This document shows positions 26,468 through 34,784 of a stretch of 64,000 nt of DNA, in pieces. The position numbers were made by a program, and so were the translations under genes. The stretch's first letter is position 1, and each line of letters opens with the position of its first letter. Below the pieces are notes generated by a model, which was not told the DNA's origin, ran no database searches, and saw only the letters and a list, made by a program, of their open reading frames with translations. Origin of the DNA: Planctomicrobium sp051465645 (GTDB taxonomy: Bacteria; Planctomycetota; Planctomycetia; Planctomycetales; Planctomycetaceae); the NCBI RefSeq assembly GCF_051465645.1, contig NZ_CP195790.1, positions 5,394,001 to 5,458,000 of the forward strand. The letters run 5' to 3'.

Positions 26468-27664
26468 ATGCCTAAAACACCTCGCAGCAGTGCTGAAACC
26501 GTCGCCCTGTTTGAGAAATACGTCATCCCGAACTATCGCCGGTATCCAGTCAGCATGGTTCGTGGGGAAGGCTCACATGTCTGGGATGCGGAAGGAAATC
26601 GCTATCTCGATTTGTTCCCAGGCTGGGGTTGCAACATTCTCGGGTACTCCCCAGAGAAAGTGATCTCCGCCATTCAGGAACAGGTTGGTCGCCTGATTCA
26701 TGTTCCAAACACCTGGCATACCGAACCGCAAGGGGAGTTCGCGGAAGCGATCTGTACTCGTGGCTTCGGGAAGGCGTTCTTCTGTAACAGTGGTGCTGAA
26801 GCGATTGAGGGAGCAATTAAGCTCGCTCGCCTTCACACTGCAAAAGAGAAGTACAAGATCATCACGTTCTACAATGGATTCCATGGACGAACCTTTGCTG
26901 CCGTCACTGCGACAGCTCAGCCAAAGTACCATGAAGGGTTTGGACCGCTTGTCCCGGGCTTCGAATACGCTCCACACAACGATCTGGAAGCTGTTCGTAA
27001 ACTCGTCGACGATCAGACCGCAGCAATTCTCGTTGAACCGGTGCAAGGTGAAGGGGGAGTCAATATTCCTTCCGAAGGATTCCTGGCCGGGTTGCGAGAG
27101 ATCTGTGATCAGAACGGTATGGTCCTGATCTTCGATGAAGTTCAAACCTGCATGGGGCGAACAGGAAACTGGTTTGGATACCAGACTTTCGGTGTTCAAC
27201 CTGACATTATCACGATGGCAAAAGGGATTGCGGCTGGCGTTGCCTGCGGTGCGTTCATCTGCCGGGATGAAATCGCCCCGAGCCTGCGTCCTGGGTTGCA
27301 CGCCAGCACGTTCGGCGGCAATCCGCTCGCCATGGCAGCCGGGATTGCCACGGTACAGACGATCGAAGAAGAGAATCTTCTTGCGAACGTTGTTTCCAAG
27401 TCAGCCAGGTTTGAAAAGTACTTCCGACAGTTGCAGCAGGAGTTGCCCATCATCGAACAGGTTCGCGTTTGCGGCATGATGATCGGCATCGAGCTCTCGA
27501 TCGATGCAGTCCCAGCAGTCAAGAAGTGCCTTGACCGTGGATTGCTGATTAATGCAACACACGACACCGTCGTCCGACTGCTACCTGCGTTGAATGTGAC
27601 TGACGCGGATGTTGAAGAAGGGTGCTCCATTCTCGGCGAAGTGCTGCGCGACATGGCATCATAA
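26468..27664 (+). CDS. argD: Acetylornithine aminotransferase ArgD
   Basis: 398 residues, a class III PLP-dependent aminotransferase. Markers are GEGSHVWDAEGNRYLDLFPGWGCNILGY at the start, FFCNSGAEAIEGAIKLAR, YNGFHGRTFAAVTAT, LIFDEVQTCMGRTG, and Lys252 in ITMAKGIAAGV, the expected Schiff-base lysine. It makes N-acetylornithine from the semialdehyde in the arginine pathway and directly follows argB. No strong Shine-Dalgarno sequence precedes the ATG; instead the 34-bp repeated element is there, which may affect initiation. Confidence 0.95.
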   Translation: MPKTPRSSAETVALFEKYVIPNYRRYPVSMVRGEGSHVWDAEGNRYLDLFPGWGCNILGYSPEKVISAIQEQVGRLIHVPNTWHTEPQGEFAEAICTRGFGKAFFCNSGAEAIEGAIKLARLHTAKEKYKIITFYNGFHGRTFAAVTATAQPKYHEGFGPLVPGFEYAPHNDLEAVRKLVDDQTAAILVEPVQGEGGVNIPSEGFLAGLREICDQNGMVLIFDEVQTCMGRTGNWFGYQTFGVQPDIITMAKGIAAGVACGAFICRDEIAPSLRPGLHASTFGGNPLAMAAGIATVQTIEEENLLANVVSKSARFEKYFRQLQQELPIIEQVRVCGMMIGIELSIDAVPAVKKCLDRGLLINATHDTVVRLLPALNVTDADVEEGCSILGEVLRDMAS

Positions 27665-27711
27665 GACGGTGCCGTTTATGATGATGCAGCACTGATGCGT
27701 CTATTGCGGGT

Positions 27712-27741
27712 GAGTGACTGGCGTCCAGACGCCGGTCACTC
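27712..27741 (+). repeat. Perfect-type hairpin after argD
   Basis: GAGTGACTGGCGTC and GACGCCGGTCACTC form a nearly perfect 14-bp palindrome (one G-T pair) with almost no spacer. No T-run follows. It may terminate or stabilise the argD transcript or be an operator of the next gene. Confidence 0.5.
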
Positions 27742-27903
27742 CAGATTCCTTCGAGCCTGAAGTCAGCGTTTTCATTGAAGACGATGTCGGGTTCGTTGTG
27801 TCTACTGCTTGCAAGGACGCTGCTCCATAGCCGCTCAACGTCACAGAGATCCGGTCTGACGTCAGTCCAGACCGGTTTGAATCGCCCGGAATCATTTCGC
27901 CAT

Positions 27904-30543
27904 ATGCGACCCTGGCATTGGATACTGATGATCGCGCTCGGCTTTTTGGCCGTGGCTTCAGTATTCATGGAAGCGTTGCCGGTATTAGGTACGTTCTTCT
28001 CCAGTAGTGCTTCGCTTGTCTATCACAATGCTGGATCGAGTTGGCAGGTCGCCGGATTGCTCGGCCTTACAACGGCGTGCGTCGTTGTTCTGACTATTCT
28101 GTTTCGTGATGAACGCAAGCTGGTATCGCGTCCGTTGGGACTGACATTGCTGGGGCTGCGAGTCTGTCTGATTCTGATCGTGTTTCTCACGTTACTTGGA
28201 CCGACATGGACATGGTCTGTCCAGCGTTCTCAGATGGATCGGGTGCTCGTGGCGTTCGATGTCTCCCAAAGCATGGAGACCGTCGATCTGCAGGCGACTG
28301 AACTGGAGAAAATTCGTTGGGCCGAAGCACTCGGGTTGTTTGGGAGTGCAGAGTCACAGCAACGAGTGCAGCGGTGGATCAAAGACCTTGAGGCAGGTAA
28401 AGAGCCGGAGTGGGTCACTGAGGAAGAAGCAGCCGATCCAGAACGCCGAGCCCGCATGGCTCTGGTGCGGAAGCAGAACCTGCAATCTCAGTTGACCGAG
28501 GTGTCCGCTCTTTCTCGTTTAGAATTATCGCGTCGGGCGGCGTCTGGTCAGGGGAAATCGCCGCTTGATGCTCTGTCAGAACTATGTCGTGTGCAGTTGT
28601 GTGTGTTTGCGGACCATCCCCTTGCATTGCCAAAGGAAGATCTCCTGAAGCCGTTGGATGTTGCCCGGTTTCAAATTGATCGGGGACATTCGCGTATTCG
28701 AAATTTCCAGCCACTTCCCGACACGAGTTCGAAAGGGGACTCGTCTTCGCTGGCGGGGATCGTGCTGATCAGTGATGGACATGATACGGAGAAGAAACGG
28801 GCCGCGAGTGTTGCGAATCAACTCCAAGGATTGGGCGTGCCTGTTCATACCGTGCTGGTGGGATCGGAGCACCGGCCGCGTGATCTCGCGATCTTGCATG
28901 TGGATCATCCAGAATCGGTCTTCCTGAAAGATCGCCCTTTGGTGAAGGCCATCTTGCAGACGTCGGGATTCGAAGGGGAATCATTAAATGTTTACCTTCA
29001 GTCATTGGATGTTCCTGATCGCATTCCTTTGCAGCGGACGATTACTCCGACTGGCCCGACAAGCAACGTTGAGTTCACGCTTCCTGAAGAGACTGTCGGT
29101 CGACATCGATATCGTATCTGGACGGACGTTGCCCCTCGTGAAACTCGCGAGGATAATAATAGCGAGGACTTCTCGTTTAATGTTGTTGACGATCGAGCGC
29201 GTGTCCTGCTGGTTGATGGAGAGAGTCGTTGGGAGTTCCGGTTTCTTGACGATGCCTTGTCGCGTGATCCTCAGGTCTCTCTTGATCGCGTGCTGTTCGA
29301 GCAGCCATTCCTGGGGATTTTGAAGCAGTCGTTCTTTCCATCCAAACTTGATGACCTCGGCCAGACCCCTCATCAGGGAACTCGATTCTCTTCTTACGAT
29401 CTTGTGCTGATTGGGGATGTTTCTCCCGGTGATATGCGTGCTCAGGATTGGCAGGACCTTGATCGCTATGTCCGTCAGGAAGGGGGGACGCTCGTTTGTA
29501 TGGCAGGGAAACGCTATTTCCCGAAAGCCTATCGCGGCACATTGATTGAAGAACTGCTGCCCATCAGCCAGCCACGTCAGGTCGAACTCGATCCGGCAGT
29601 GATGCTCGGGCCTCCGCCTGCTCGTGGGTTTCATGTCACAGTCACTGAAGATGGCTATGTTCTGCCGATGTTTCAGCTGGATCGTGATCGTGTCCGATCG
29701 ACTCAGATTTGGGGAGAACTGCCAGGTCATCTCTGGGGAATGGTTGGTGAGTTGCGAGCCGGGGCGACAGCCTGGGCGATTGGACTGCCGCCGGGACAAC
29801 GGCTCACGCTGGAGAACGAACGAAAGAACGCGTTAATTGCTCAGCACTATGTCGGAGCGGGTCAGGTCATCTGGATCGGGATCGACAGTACATGGCGATG
29901 GCGCTATCAGGTGGGCGACCTTTATCACCATCGATTCTGGGGGCAACTGACGCGTTGGGCCGTCTCATTCAAAGCTTCTGCCGGCAATAAGTCGATTCGA
30001 CTTGGATTACGTGAGAATGTGATTCGCGAAGGAGAGTCGACTCAAGTGCAGGTGCGGCTTGAGGAACGTTTCTTTGCCCAGTATCCCAATGTGACTGTTG
30101 AAGCGGTCCTCACAAAGCAGGGAGAAGGGCGTCCGTTTGCTCAAACGTTGAAGCTGGTTCCGCGAGAAGGAAATCCGTTATTGCTGGAAGCTCCAGTCAC
30201 CGGTTTTCCTCCGGGAGAATTCAAGGTTCAACTTCGCGTGAATGATGCGGAGGTCAAAGAAGAACTGCTGGAAGCGATGCTGGCGGTGAATGCCGAACTG
30301 ACCCCAGAACTTCAGGATGTGCACGTCAATCGACAGCTATTGGAACAACTGGCGAGCAGCACTGGCGGTACGTTTCTGCAACTCAACGAACTAAGCCGGT
30401 TGCCATCGTTGTTTTCAGGATCAAAGCAAACGCTGGAATCGCGAGAAGAGATCCCACTGTATGGGCACTGGATCGTACTCGTCCTCTTTAGCACCGTTGC
30501 CATGACAGAATGGGTACTGAGAAAGCTAAACGGCCTGCCGTAG
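27904..30543 (+). CDS. Large membrane protein with VWA and GATase-like domains
   Basis: 879 residues from the ATG at 27904, where the first membrane helix begins (MRPWHWILMIALGFLAV); the frame is open from 27775 with no such sequence. Two or three N-terminal helices (about 5-25, 50-70, 85-110) are followed by a von Willebrand A domain with a MIDAS-type motif DVSQS (near residue 122) and later GIVLISDGHDTEKK. A region RARVLLVDGESRWEFRFLDDAL begins a glutamine-amidotransferase-like fold. One helix lies at the C-terminus (HWIVLVLFSTVAM). Similar proteins occur in planctomycetes beside BatA-like and MoxR-like genes, but no such neighbours lie here. The bulk is predicted outside the cytoplasm; function unknown. 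Confidence 0.85.
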   Translation: MRPWHWILMIALGFLAVASVFMEALPVLGTFFSSSASLVYHNAGSSWQVAGLLGLTTACVVVLTILFRDERKLVSRPLGLTLLGLRVCLILIVFLTLLGPTWTWSVQRSQMDRVLVAFDVSQSMETVDLQATELEKIRWAEALGLFGSAESQQRVQRWIKDLEAGKEPEWVTEEEAADPERRARMALVRKQNLQSQLTEVSALSRLELSRRAASGQGKSPLDALSELCRVQLCVFADHPLALPKEDLLKPLDVARFQIDRGHSRIRNFQPLPDTSSKGDSSSLAGIVLISDGHDTEKKRAASVANQLQGLGVPVHTVLVGSEHRPRDLAILHVDHPESVFLKDRPLVKAILQTSGFEGESLNVYLQSLDVPDRIPLQRTITPTGPTSNVEFTLPEETVGRHRYRIWTDVAPRETREDNNSEDFSFNVVDDRARVLLVDGESRWEFRFLDDALSRDPQVSLDRVLFEQPFLGILKQSFFPSKLDDLGQTPHQGTRFSSYDLVLIGDVSPGDMRAQDWQDLDRYVRQEGGTLVCMAGKRYFPKAYRGTLIEELLPISQPRQVELDPAVMLGPPPARGFHVTVTEDGYVLPMFQLDRDRVRSTQIWGELPGHLWGMVGELRAGATAWAIGLPPGQRLTLENERKNALIAQHYVGAGQVIWIGIDSTWRWRYQVGDLYHHRFWGQLTRWAVSFKASAGNKSIRLGLRENVIREGESTQVQVRLEERFFAQYPNVTVEAVLTKQGEGRPFAQTLKLVPREGNPLLLEAPVTGFPPGEFKVQLRVNDAEVKEELLEAMLAVNAELTPELQDVHVNRQLLEQLASSTGGTFLQLNELSRLPSLFSGSKQTLESREEIPLYGHWIVLVLFSTVAMTEWVLRKLNGLP

Positions 30544-30640
30544 TGGTGAGTTCATAGTTGTGACGAACGCTTTAAGCTTCTGATGCCGGGCCCCAGTCTG
30601 AGAGATGGGCTTGCGTTCTGCCGCTCGCAAAGCGGTCGGA

Positions 30641-30721
30641 GCGTTGTTTCGCTTTGATTGTCGGTTTTTCTCGACCAGGTCACCTCATCCGCGGTTGCAC
30701 TCTCGCAGTGCAGTGGCACTC
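30641..30721 (+). repeat. Diverged repeat, copy A
   Basis: About 81 bp that align with 32015-32096 with roughly a dozen mismatches and one small gap. Shared blocks include GTCGGTTTT, CTCGACCA, GTCACCT and TCGCAGTGCAGT. Both copies point the same way and bracket the first two genes of the accessory stretch. Confidence 0.7.
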
Positions 30722-30753
30722 TGGGCTTTCGCTGCGGTTGGGGCCCGCGGGAG

Positions 30754-31227
30754 TCACTTTGGGGGCTTCAATTCTTCAACAGATTTACAAAAGTCGTCAA
30801 TCACTGGGTCGATACTCCGCAAAACAAATATTGCATCCGTTCTAACTGCTGGATCTTCTGATTCATCGTTAGCAATTCTTAACAGAGAGTCGCGAATGGC
30901 TGGACTCGTTAATTGTTCGACATAGAGAAGCTCGTAAACCCACCTTTTCGGATGACGATCTGGAGAGTTAAGAATATGAGTGAAACGATTCAGAAGCTTC
31001 CTTCTCCCTCCCTCTTTAACGATTGTAGATGCCAAGTATTGATTGATGCCATGCATGTTCTGTCCAGGAGGTGGGTTGGTTATGTTCTCGACGAGCGTCG
31101 CCACTTGGTAATTTAAAGAGATCTCGCGAATCGCCAGCGGAACGATCAATGTCAAAACACATAAACACAACGCAGTTGAGACGTAGCGGCGGCGCATGAA
31201 CCAGCGACGTCGGGTTTGTGGTTGCAT
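30754..31227 (-). CDS. Hypothetical membrane-anchored HEAT-like protein
   Basis: 157 residues. A basic start (QPQTRRRWFMRRRY) is followed by a hydrophobic helix (residues 16-34, TALCLCVLTLIVPLAI). The rest is helical, with a repeat-like end (SPAIRDSLLRIANDESEDPAVRTDAIFVLRSID) that resembles one HEAT unit. I recognise no family. It lies between the two copies of a diverged repeat, next to other unfamiliar genes in an AT-richer stretch, suggesting acquired DNA. Confidence 0.55.
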   Translation of the reverse strand: MQPQTRRRWFMRRRYVSTALCLCVLTLIVPLAIREISLNYQVATLVENITNPPPGQNMHGINQYLASTIVKEGGRRKLLNRFTHILNSPDRHPKRWVYELLYVEQLTSPAIRDSLLRIANDESEDPAVRTDAIFVLRSIDPVIDDFCKSVEELKPPK

Positions 31228-31307
31228 GTGATTACTCCCGAGTCATGTTGATTTGCGTCGAAAACGGACATCGATCCCCAGCCGGGCAGCCAGCATCTGA
31301 TTTAAAA

Positions 31308-31913
31308 TTACTCTATTGCAATCGATTCAATTTTTATAATTCCTTCGGCCATTTCCTGAGAAAGGGGAATTCGAATTTCTATGCATTTAATTGGTGACTC
31401 TAGTTTGTTGTCCCCCGTGGTTACGTGAAATTCTCGCGAGCTTCCGCTTGAAGGACAACTTCTGTTAAATATTACTCCTCCATCATCAAAATCTCGTCCT
31501 AGAAAACTGGTGCGAGGATCATCGAGACTTCGGAAGGCCGATATTAATATGTCTCGTTTGAAGCTGTGTTCGCAGCTTATTCTCAGTTCAATGTTTACGT
31601 CGTGTTTGTTTGATTTACCATCTTCTTTGTAAATAACTTTCACGACCCCGTGCTCACTTGGTGATATCGAGTTGGGGACCCGTGCACTTCCCGACAGCAG
31701 GATGCCTCCCTTTTTATTCACAGTTATCGTGAAACTGCTGTCCACATGCAAATTTCTTAGGAACACCGTGGCTTGACTTGAGTTATGTATTTCTTGTTCT
31801 TCTATTGTTTTTTGCGAGCAGCTATGTGTCAGTGCCGCAAGAATGACCACAATTGCAAGTGTTGCATTGCGTGCAATTGCGGTGCAGTGCGAATAAGCAT
31901 TCAACAGTTGCAA
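31308..31913 (-). CDS. Hypothetical exported protein, TTG start
   Basis: 201 residues. The frame opens back to 32114, but that extension is the reverse side of repeat copy B. The TTG at 31913 is preferred because AGGAG lies 6 nt before it and a hydrophobic signal (ATLAIVVILAALTHSC) follows. The Cys near residue 30 may be lipidated, although T-H-S-C is a poor lipobox. The body is beta-rich (SFTITVNKKGGILLSGSARV, DVNIELRISC) and unrecognised. The repeat abuts its 5' end. Confidence 0.55.
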   Translation of the reverse strand: MQLLNAYSHCTAIARNATLAIVVILAALTHSCSQKTIEEQEIHNSSQATVFLRNLHVDSSFTITVNKKGGILLSGSARVPNSISPSEHGVVKVIYKEDGKSNKHDVNIELRISCEHSFKRDILISAFRSLDDPRTSFLGRDFDDGGVIFNRSCPSSGSSREFHVTTGDNKLESPIKCIEIRIPLSQEMAEGIIKIESIAIE

Positions 31914-32014
31914 GATTGACTCCTGTTTCGGCAACGTGTTCTGCCGGGTTAAGGTCAGAGGTGCCGATCCATCGATCTGCGAGCAGTGGGGGCGTGGCTG
32001 GGATCTTCGATTGG

Positions 32015-32096
32015 GCGTTGTTACGTTCTGGTCGTCGGTTTTGCTCGACCATGTCACCTTGTCCGCTGTTGGACTACTCGCAGTGCAGTTGCACTC
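32015..32096 (+). repeat. Diverged repeat, copy B
   Basis: Second copy of the element at 30641-30721. It lies in the 5' extension of the frame of the exported-protein gene and is followed by CCCGGGGTACCCGG (32116-32129), a palindromic GC-rich spot. Confidence 0.7.
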
Positions 32097-32166
32097 CCAA
32101 ATATCGATACCCACCCGGGGTACCCGGCATCGAAAATGCAGTAGGGAAGGCTAAACTGAGGTGTTT

Positions 32167-32532
32167 ATGTTCATGATAAACTGGATGTTTTCAGGGTTTA
32201 CACGTACGGCGACCAGAATATTTACTGAGCCTAAGATCTTATTGTTGCACACGACCCTTTACATAATCCTGATTTTCGTGGAAATCGCGTGCTGGAAGTA
32301 TGCACTCGATGCGAGGAATCTCTCTTGGGAAATGGAAAATGGGGAGGCGGGTGCACTGTCGAAGCTAGAGTGGTCGATTTGGTTCTTATTTTTTTCATGC
32401 TTCTCAATGAACGCATTTTACCTTCCAATGACGCTAATGATAGGAGGAGTAGGATTTGCGCGTCAGTGCAAATCCAGCAAGGAGGAATGTGGTATAGAGT
32501 GCCAATCTGGAAACACGGACGCAGCCAATTGA
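32167..32532 (+). CDS. Hypothetical two-helix membrane protein
   Basis: 121 residues from the ATG at 32167, which has GAGG 5 nt upstream; GTG at 32161 and ATG at 32173 are alternatives. Two hydrophobic segments are seen at about 24-44 (ILLLHTTLYIILIFVEIACW) and 72-98 (IWFLFFSCFSMNAFYLPMTLMIGGV). The C-terminus is polar with three Cys. No family recognised. It is the only plus-strand gene of the accessory stretch. Confidence 0.5.
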   Translation: MFMINWMFSGFTRTATRIFTEPKILLLHTTLYIILIFVEIACWKYALDARNLSWEMENGEAGALSKLEWSIWFLFFSCFSMNAFYLPMTLMIGGVGFARQCKSSKEECGIECQSGNTDAAN

Positions 32533-32590
32533 TGCCACCCGACCCGCCTAAGCATGGGCACCCTGCCTTAGCTGGGGCACCCGGAAACAC
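32531..32590 (+). repeat. GC-rich repeat-like remnant
   Basis: A short GC-rich patch with CACCCGACCCGCC, AGCATGGGCACC and GGGGCACCCGG words inside an AT-richer stretch. From memory such sequence recurs in planctomycete intergenic DNA, but only one copy is in this window, so the repeat status is inference. Confidence 0.3.
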
Positions 32591-33357
32591 TAAACAACTG
32601 TGATTTTTCTTACCTTCACGAATCCCTCGATCAGTGAGAAAAGATCCACGTGCACTCTTTCAGAGACAACGAGTGCCCCTCTGTAAATATGAGATAAGAA
32701 CATCTCAGCCCCGTTGGGAACGTCACATTCTGAAAGAATGCGTTTCGAACGCTGAATGCTGCATTCGATGTCTGCCTTCTTTGATTCATCGTCTGGGAGT
32801 GAGAATCGCCCACACGTCGTGCACAGATTGAAACCTCTTCTCTTATACCATTCTTCCCAAGAACTGGCTTCGACGACCACAAGGGAGTAATCACTGGAAT
32901 TCGTGCAAGCACTTCCATCCTCTAATTGCACCCGTAATGGAAGCAGGTGGACGTGTGGCAAATTGAGACTAACGAGTCGGTCCGATACATCTTTGCGCAC
33001 GACTGGCCCATGAAGAGGCCAGGCAATTGGCTCTGAAGGATGTTCTGGCCGGACCCAGGTCGCAGGAAGGAACGAATCGCCAGGGCGAAGTGCGATATCT
33101 ATGCCTGAGGCTGACAGGATAAGCTCCCAGCGACTTATGTAGTGACTCAATGTTTTCACTGGACAGCAGGGATCGTTAACACGAATCGCCTCGATTTCCT
33201 TCCTGATCAATGTCGGGCAAACTTGGGGTAATGTGCGCATTCCGGTCCAACTTGTACTACAGGAGTCGCACTTCACACCGGGAATTGCGGCTGAAAACTC
33301 GAGGTGCGACTGTTGATACTCAAGTTCTTCGTAACTGAAAAAATTCTCTTTGGTCAT
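32590..33357 (-). CDS. Double-CXXC protein, SitI6-type immunity family candidate
   Basis: 255 residues, no signal peptide. Two paired-Cys motifs are visible: CDSCSTSW (about 30-37) and CTTCGRF (about 178-184). Spacing, the early KCDSC followed by SWTG, and a C-terminal segment RGALVVSERVHVDLFSLIEGF fit the double-CXXCG family (TIGR02264), part of which is described in Myxococcus as SitI6-type immunity to lipoprotein toxins exchanged between cells. The first motif has Ser in place of the final Gly. No toxin gene lies beside it. If the assignment holds, it is an orphan immunity protein; otherwise a small zinc-binding protein of unknown role. Confidence 0.55.
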   Translation of the reverse strand: MTKENFFSYEELEYQQSHLEFSAAIPGVKCDSCSTSWTGMRTLPQVCPTLIRKEIEAIRVNDPCCPVKTLSHYISRWELILSASGIDIALRPGDSFLPATWVRPEHPSEPIAWPLHGPVVRKDVSDRLVSLNLPHVHLLPLRVQLEDGSACTNSSDYSLVVVEASSWEEWYKRRGFNLCTTCGRFSLPDDESKKADIECSIQRSKRILSECDVPNGAEMFLSHIYRGALVVSERVHVDLFSLIEGFVKVRKITVV

Positions 33358-33466
33358 TGAACGAATCAGTTAGTGTTGATTTTATTCGTCGCGAAAAGTG
33401 AAAGTGCTCATGTAATAAATGAATGGTTTAATGCCGTAAGTAGCAAGCAGCCTTATAGGCTGCATG

Positions 33467-33503
33467 AAAAAAGGAACTCATCATGGTTGCTGATGAGTTC
33501 CTT
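33467..33503 (-). terminator. Terminator of the Mrp gene
   Basis: AAGGAACTCATCA pairs with TGATGAGTTCCTT (13 bp, 7-nt loop). On the minus strand it is followed by TTTTTCATG, 41 nt after the Mrp stop. A second small hairpin (GCAGCC/GGCTGC, 33447-33463) lies just beyond. Confidence 0.88.
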
Positions 33504-33543
33504 CTCGAGGTGAGCTTATTGTCTGTGGATTCTCGTGTCCGAA

Positions 33544-34611
33544 TTACAGCAGTTCCAGTGTTGGCATCGCAGGGTTCTCGAGGATGCTTTTCGCGACTTT
33601 CACAGCCACTTTGCTGGAGATGTCGAGAAGTTCCTGGCGTACAGGACTGTCAGCATCGAACAGTGAACCCATCTTCCCTTCGTCACCGCGAATTCGGATG
33701 ATCGAGTTGGATGGAATCTCCCCGAGGAATGGGACGTTCATTGCTTCGGCTTTCGCTTTCGCTCCGCCCTTTCCGAAGATTTCCCCGGTCATGTTCTCCA
33801 CCATGCCCAGCACCGGAATTTTCACGGTGCCGAACATCGAAATCGCTTTTCCGGCGTCGAGCAGGGCCACTTGTTGCGGCGTACAAACGACGACCGAACC
33901 CGCGATTGAAACCATCTGCGACAGTGTCAGTGCGACGTCACCTGTCCCCGGTGGCATGTCAACGATCAGGTAGTCGAGGTCACCCCATTCGGTCTGTTGC
34001 AGGAACTGCTGCAACGCTTTGACGAGCATTGGTCCACGCCAGATCACAGCCTGATCTGGATCGACCATGAAGCCCATCGAGATCACTTTCAGGCCTTGAG
34101 CTTCGATTGGTTCAATACGCTCGAAAGTCCGGCCGTCCGGTGTCTGGTACTGCTTGATCGCTGGTTGGCCGGTTGCGCCGACAAGGTGAGGGACGCTCGG
34201 GCCGTAGACGTCTGCGTCCATCAATCCGACTTTGGCTCCCCAGTTCTGCAGACCGTATGCAATGCTGGTGGCGACGGTCGACTTTCCAACGCCCCCTTTA
34301 CCACTCCCGACGGCGATGATGTTCTTGATTTTCAGGCCAAGATTCGCACCGGAGTTCTTACCTTTAACGACCACCGAAAAAGTGACGTCAACCTGAGTGA
34401 TTTCAGGGTAGGCCGCTTTGACTTCCTGCTGGATCGCGCTGGTTAACGCATCGCGTGCGGGATAAGCATGAGTTGGGAGTTCGATATTGATGCGAACTGC
34501 CGGGCCATCAACCGTCACCGAGGTCACCATCTTCGCTTTTGCGAGTGACAACTCGAGTGCGGGATCGATGATGGAACCAATGACATTCAAAATGTCCGCT
34601 TCAGCGGGCAT
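33544..34611 (-). CDS. Mrp/NBP35-type iron-sulfur carrier ATPase
   Basis: 355 residues from the ATG at 34611, with GAGAGG 7 nt before it; the frame opens 12 codons earlier. An N-terminal MIP18/DUF59 domain (about 5-80) is followed by the deviant Walker A GKGGVGKST (104-112), DADVYGPSVPHL and the Walker B-like DYLIVDMPPGTGD. This is the Mrp/ApbC family, which delivers iron-sulfur clusters. The usual CxxC after VENM is missing: here the chain runs ENMTGEIFGKGG directly. The cluster site, if present, must therefore use other ligands. It is monocistronic with its own terminator. Confidence 0.92.
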   Translation of the reverse strand: MPAEADILNVIGSIIDPALELSLAKAKMVTSVTVDGPAVRINIELPTHAYPARDALTSAIQQEVKAAYPEITQVDVTFSVVVKGKNSGANLGLKIKNIIAVGSGKGGVGKSTVATSIAYGLQNWGAKVGLMDADVYGPSVPHLVGATGQPAIKQYQTPDGRTFERIEPIEAQGLKVISMGFMVDPDQAVIWRGPMLVKALQQFLQQTEWGDLDYLIVDMPPGTGDVALTLSQMVSIAGSVVVCTPQQVALLDAGKAISMFGTVKIPVLGMVENMTGEIFGKGGAKAKAEAMNVPFLGEIPSNSIIRIRGDEGKMGSLFDADSPVRQELLDISSKVAVKVAKSILENPAMPTLELL

Positions 34612-34784
34612 GATATTCCTCTCAGTTTCAAATAGTGCAGATATCAATGTCGTTTGCCGACAATCTGCGTTAATTCTGAAGTCCCATTAGAGCAGAATAG
34701 TGTGAAATTTGCACACGCCGCGATCGCATCGGGCGATCTTTGCACATGCGTTCTGCACTTGAGTCTGACGGGTGACTTATTAGG

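Noticed and set aside
27701..27895. Minus-strand ORF between argD and the VWA gene
   Set aside because: Ser/Thr-rich but no start signal or family; it spans the palindrome and is probably not translated.
31914..32114. N-terminal extension of the exported hypothetical protein
   Set aside because: It is the reverse complement of repeat copy B; the TTG at 31913 has AGGAG and is followed by a signal sequence.
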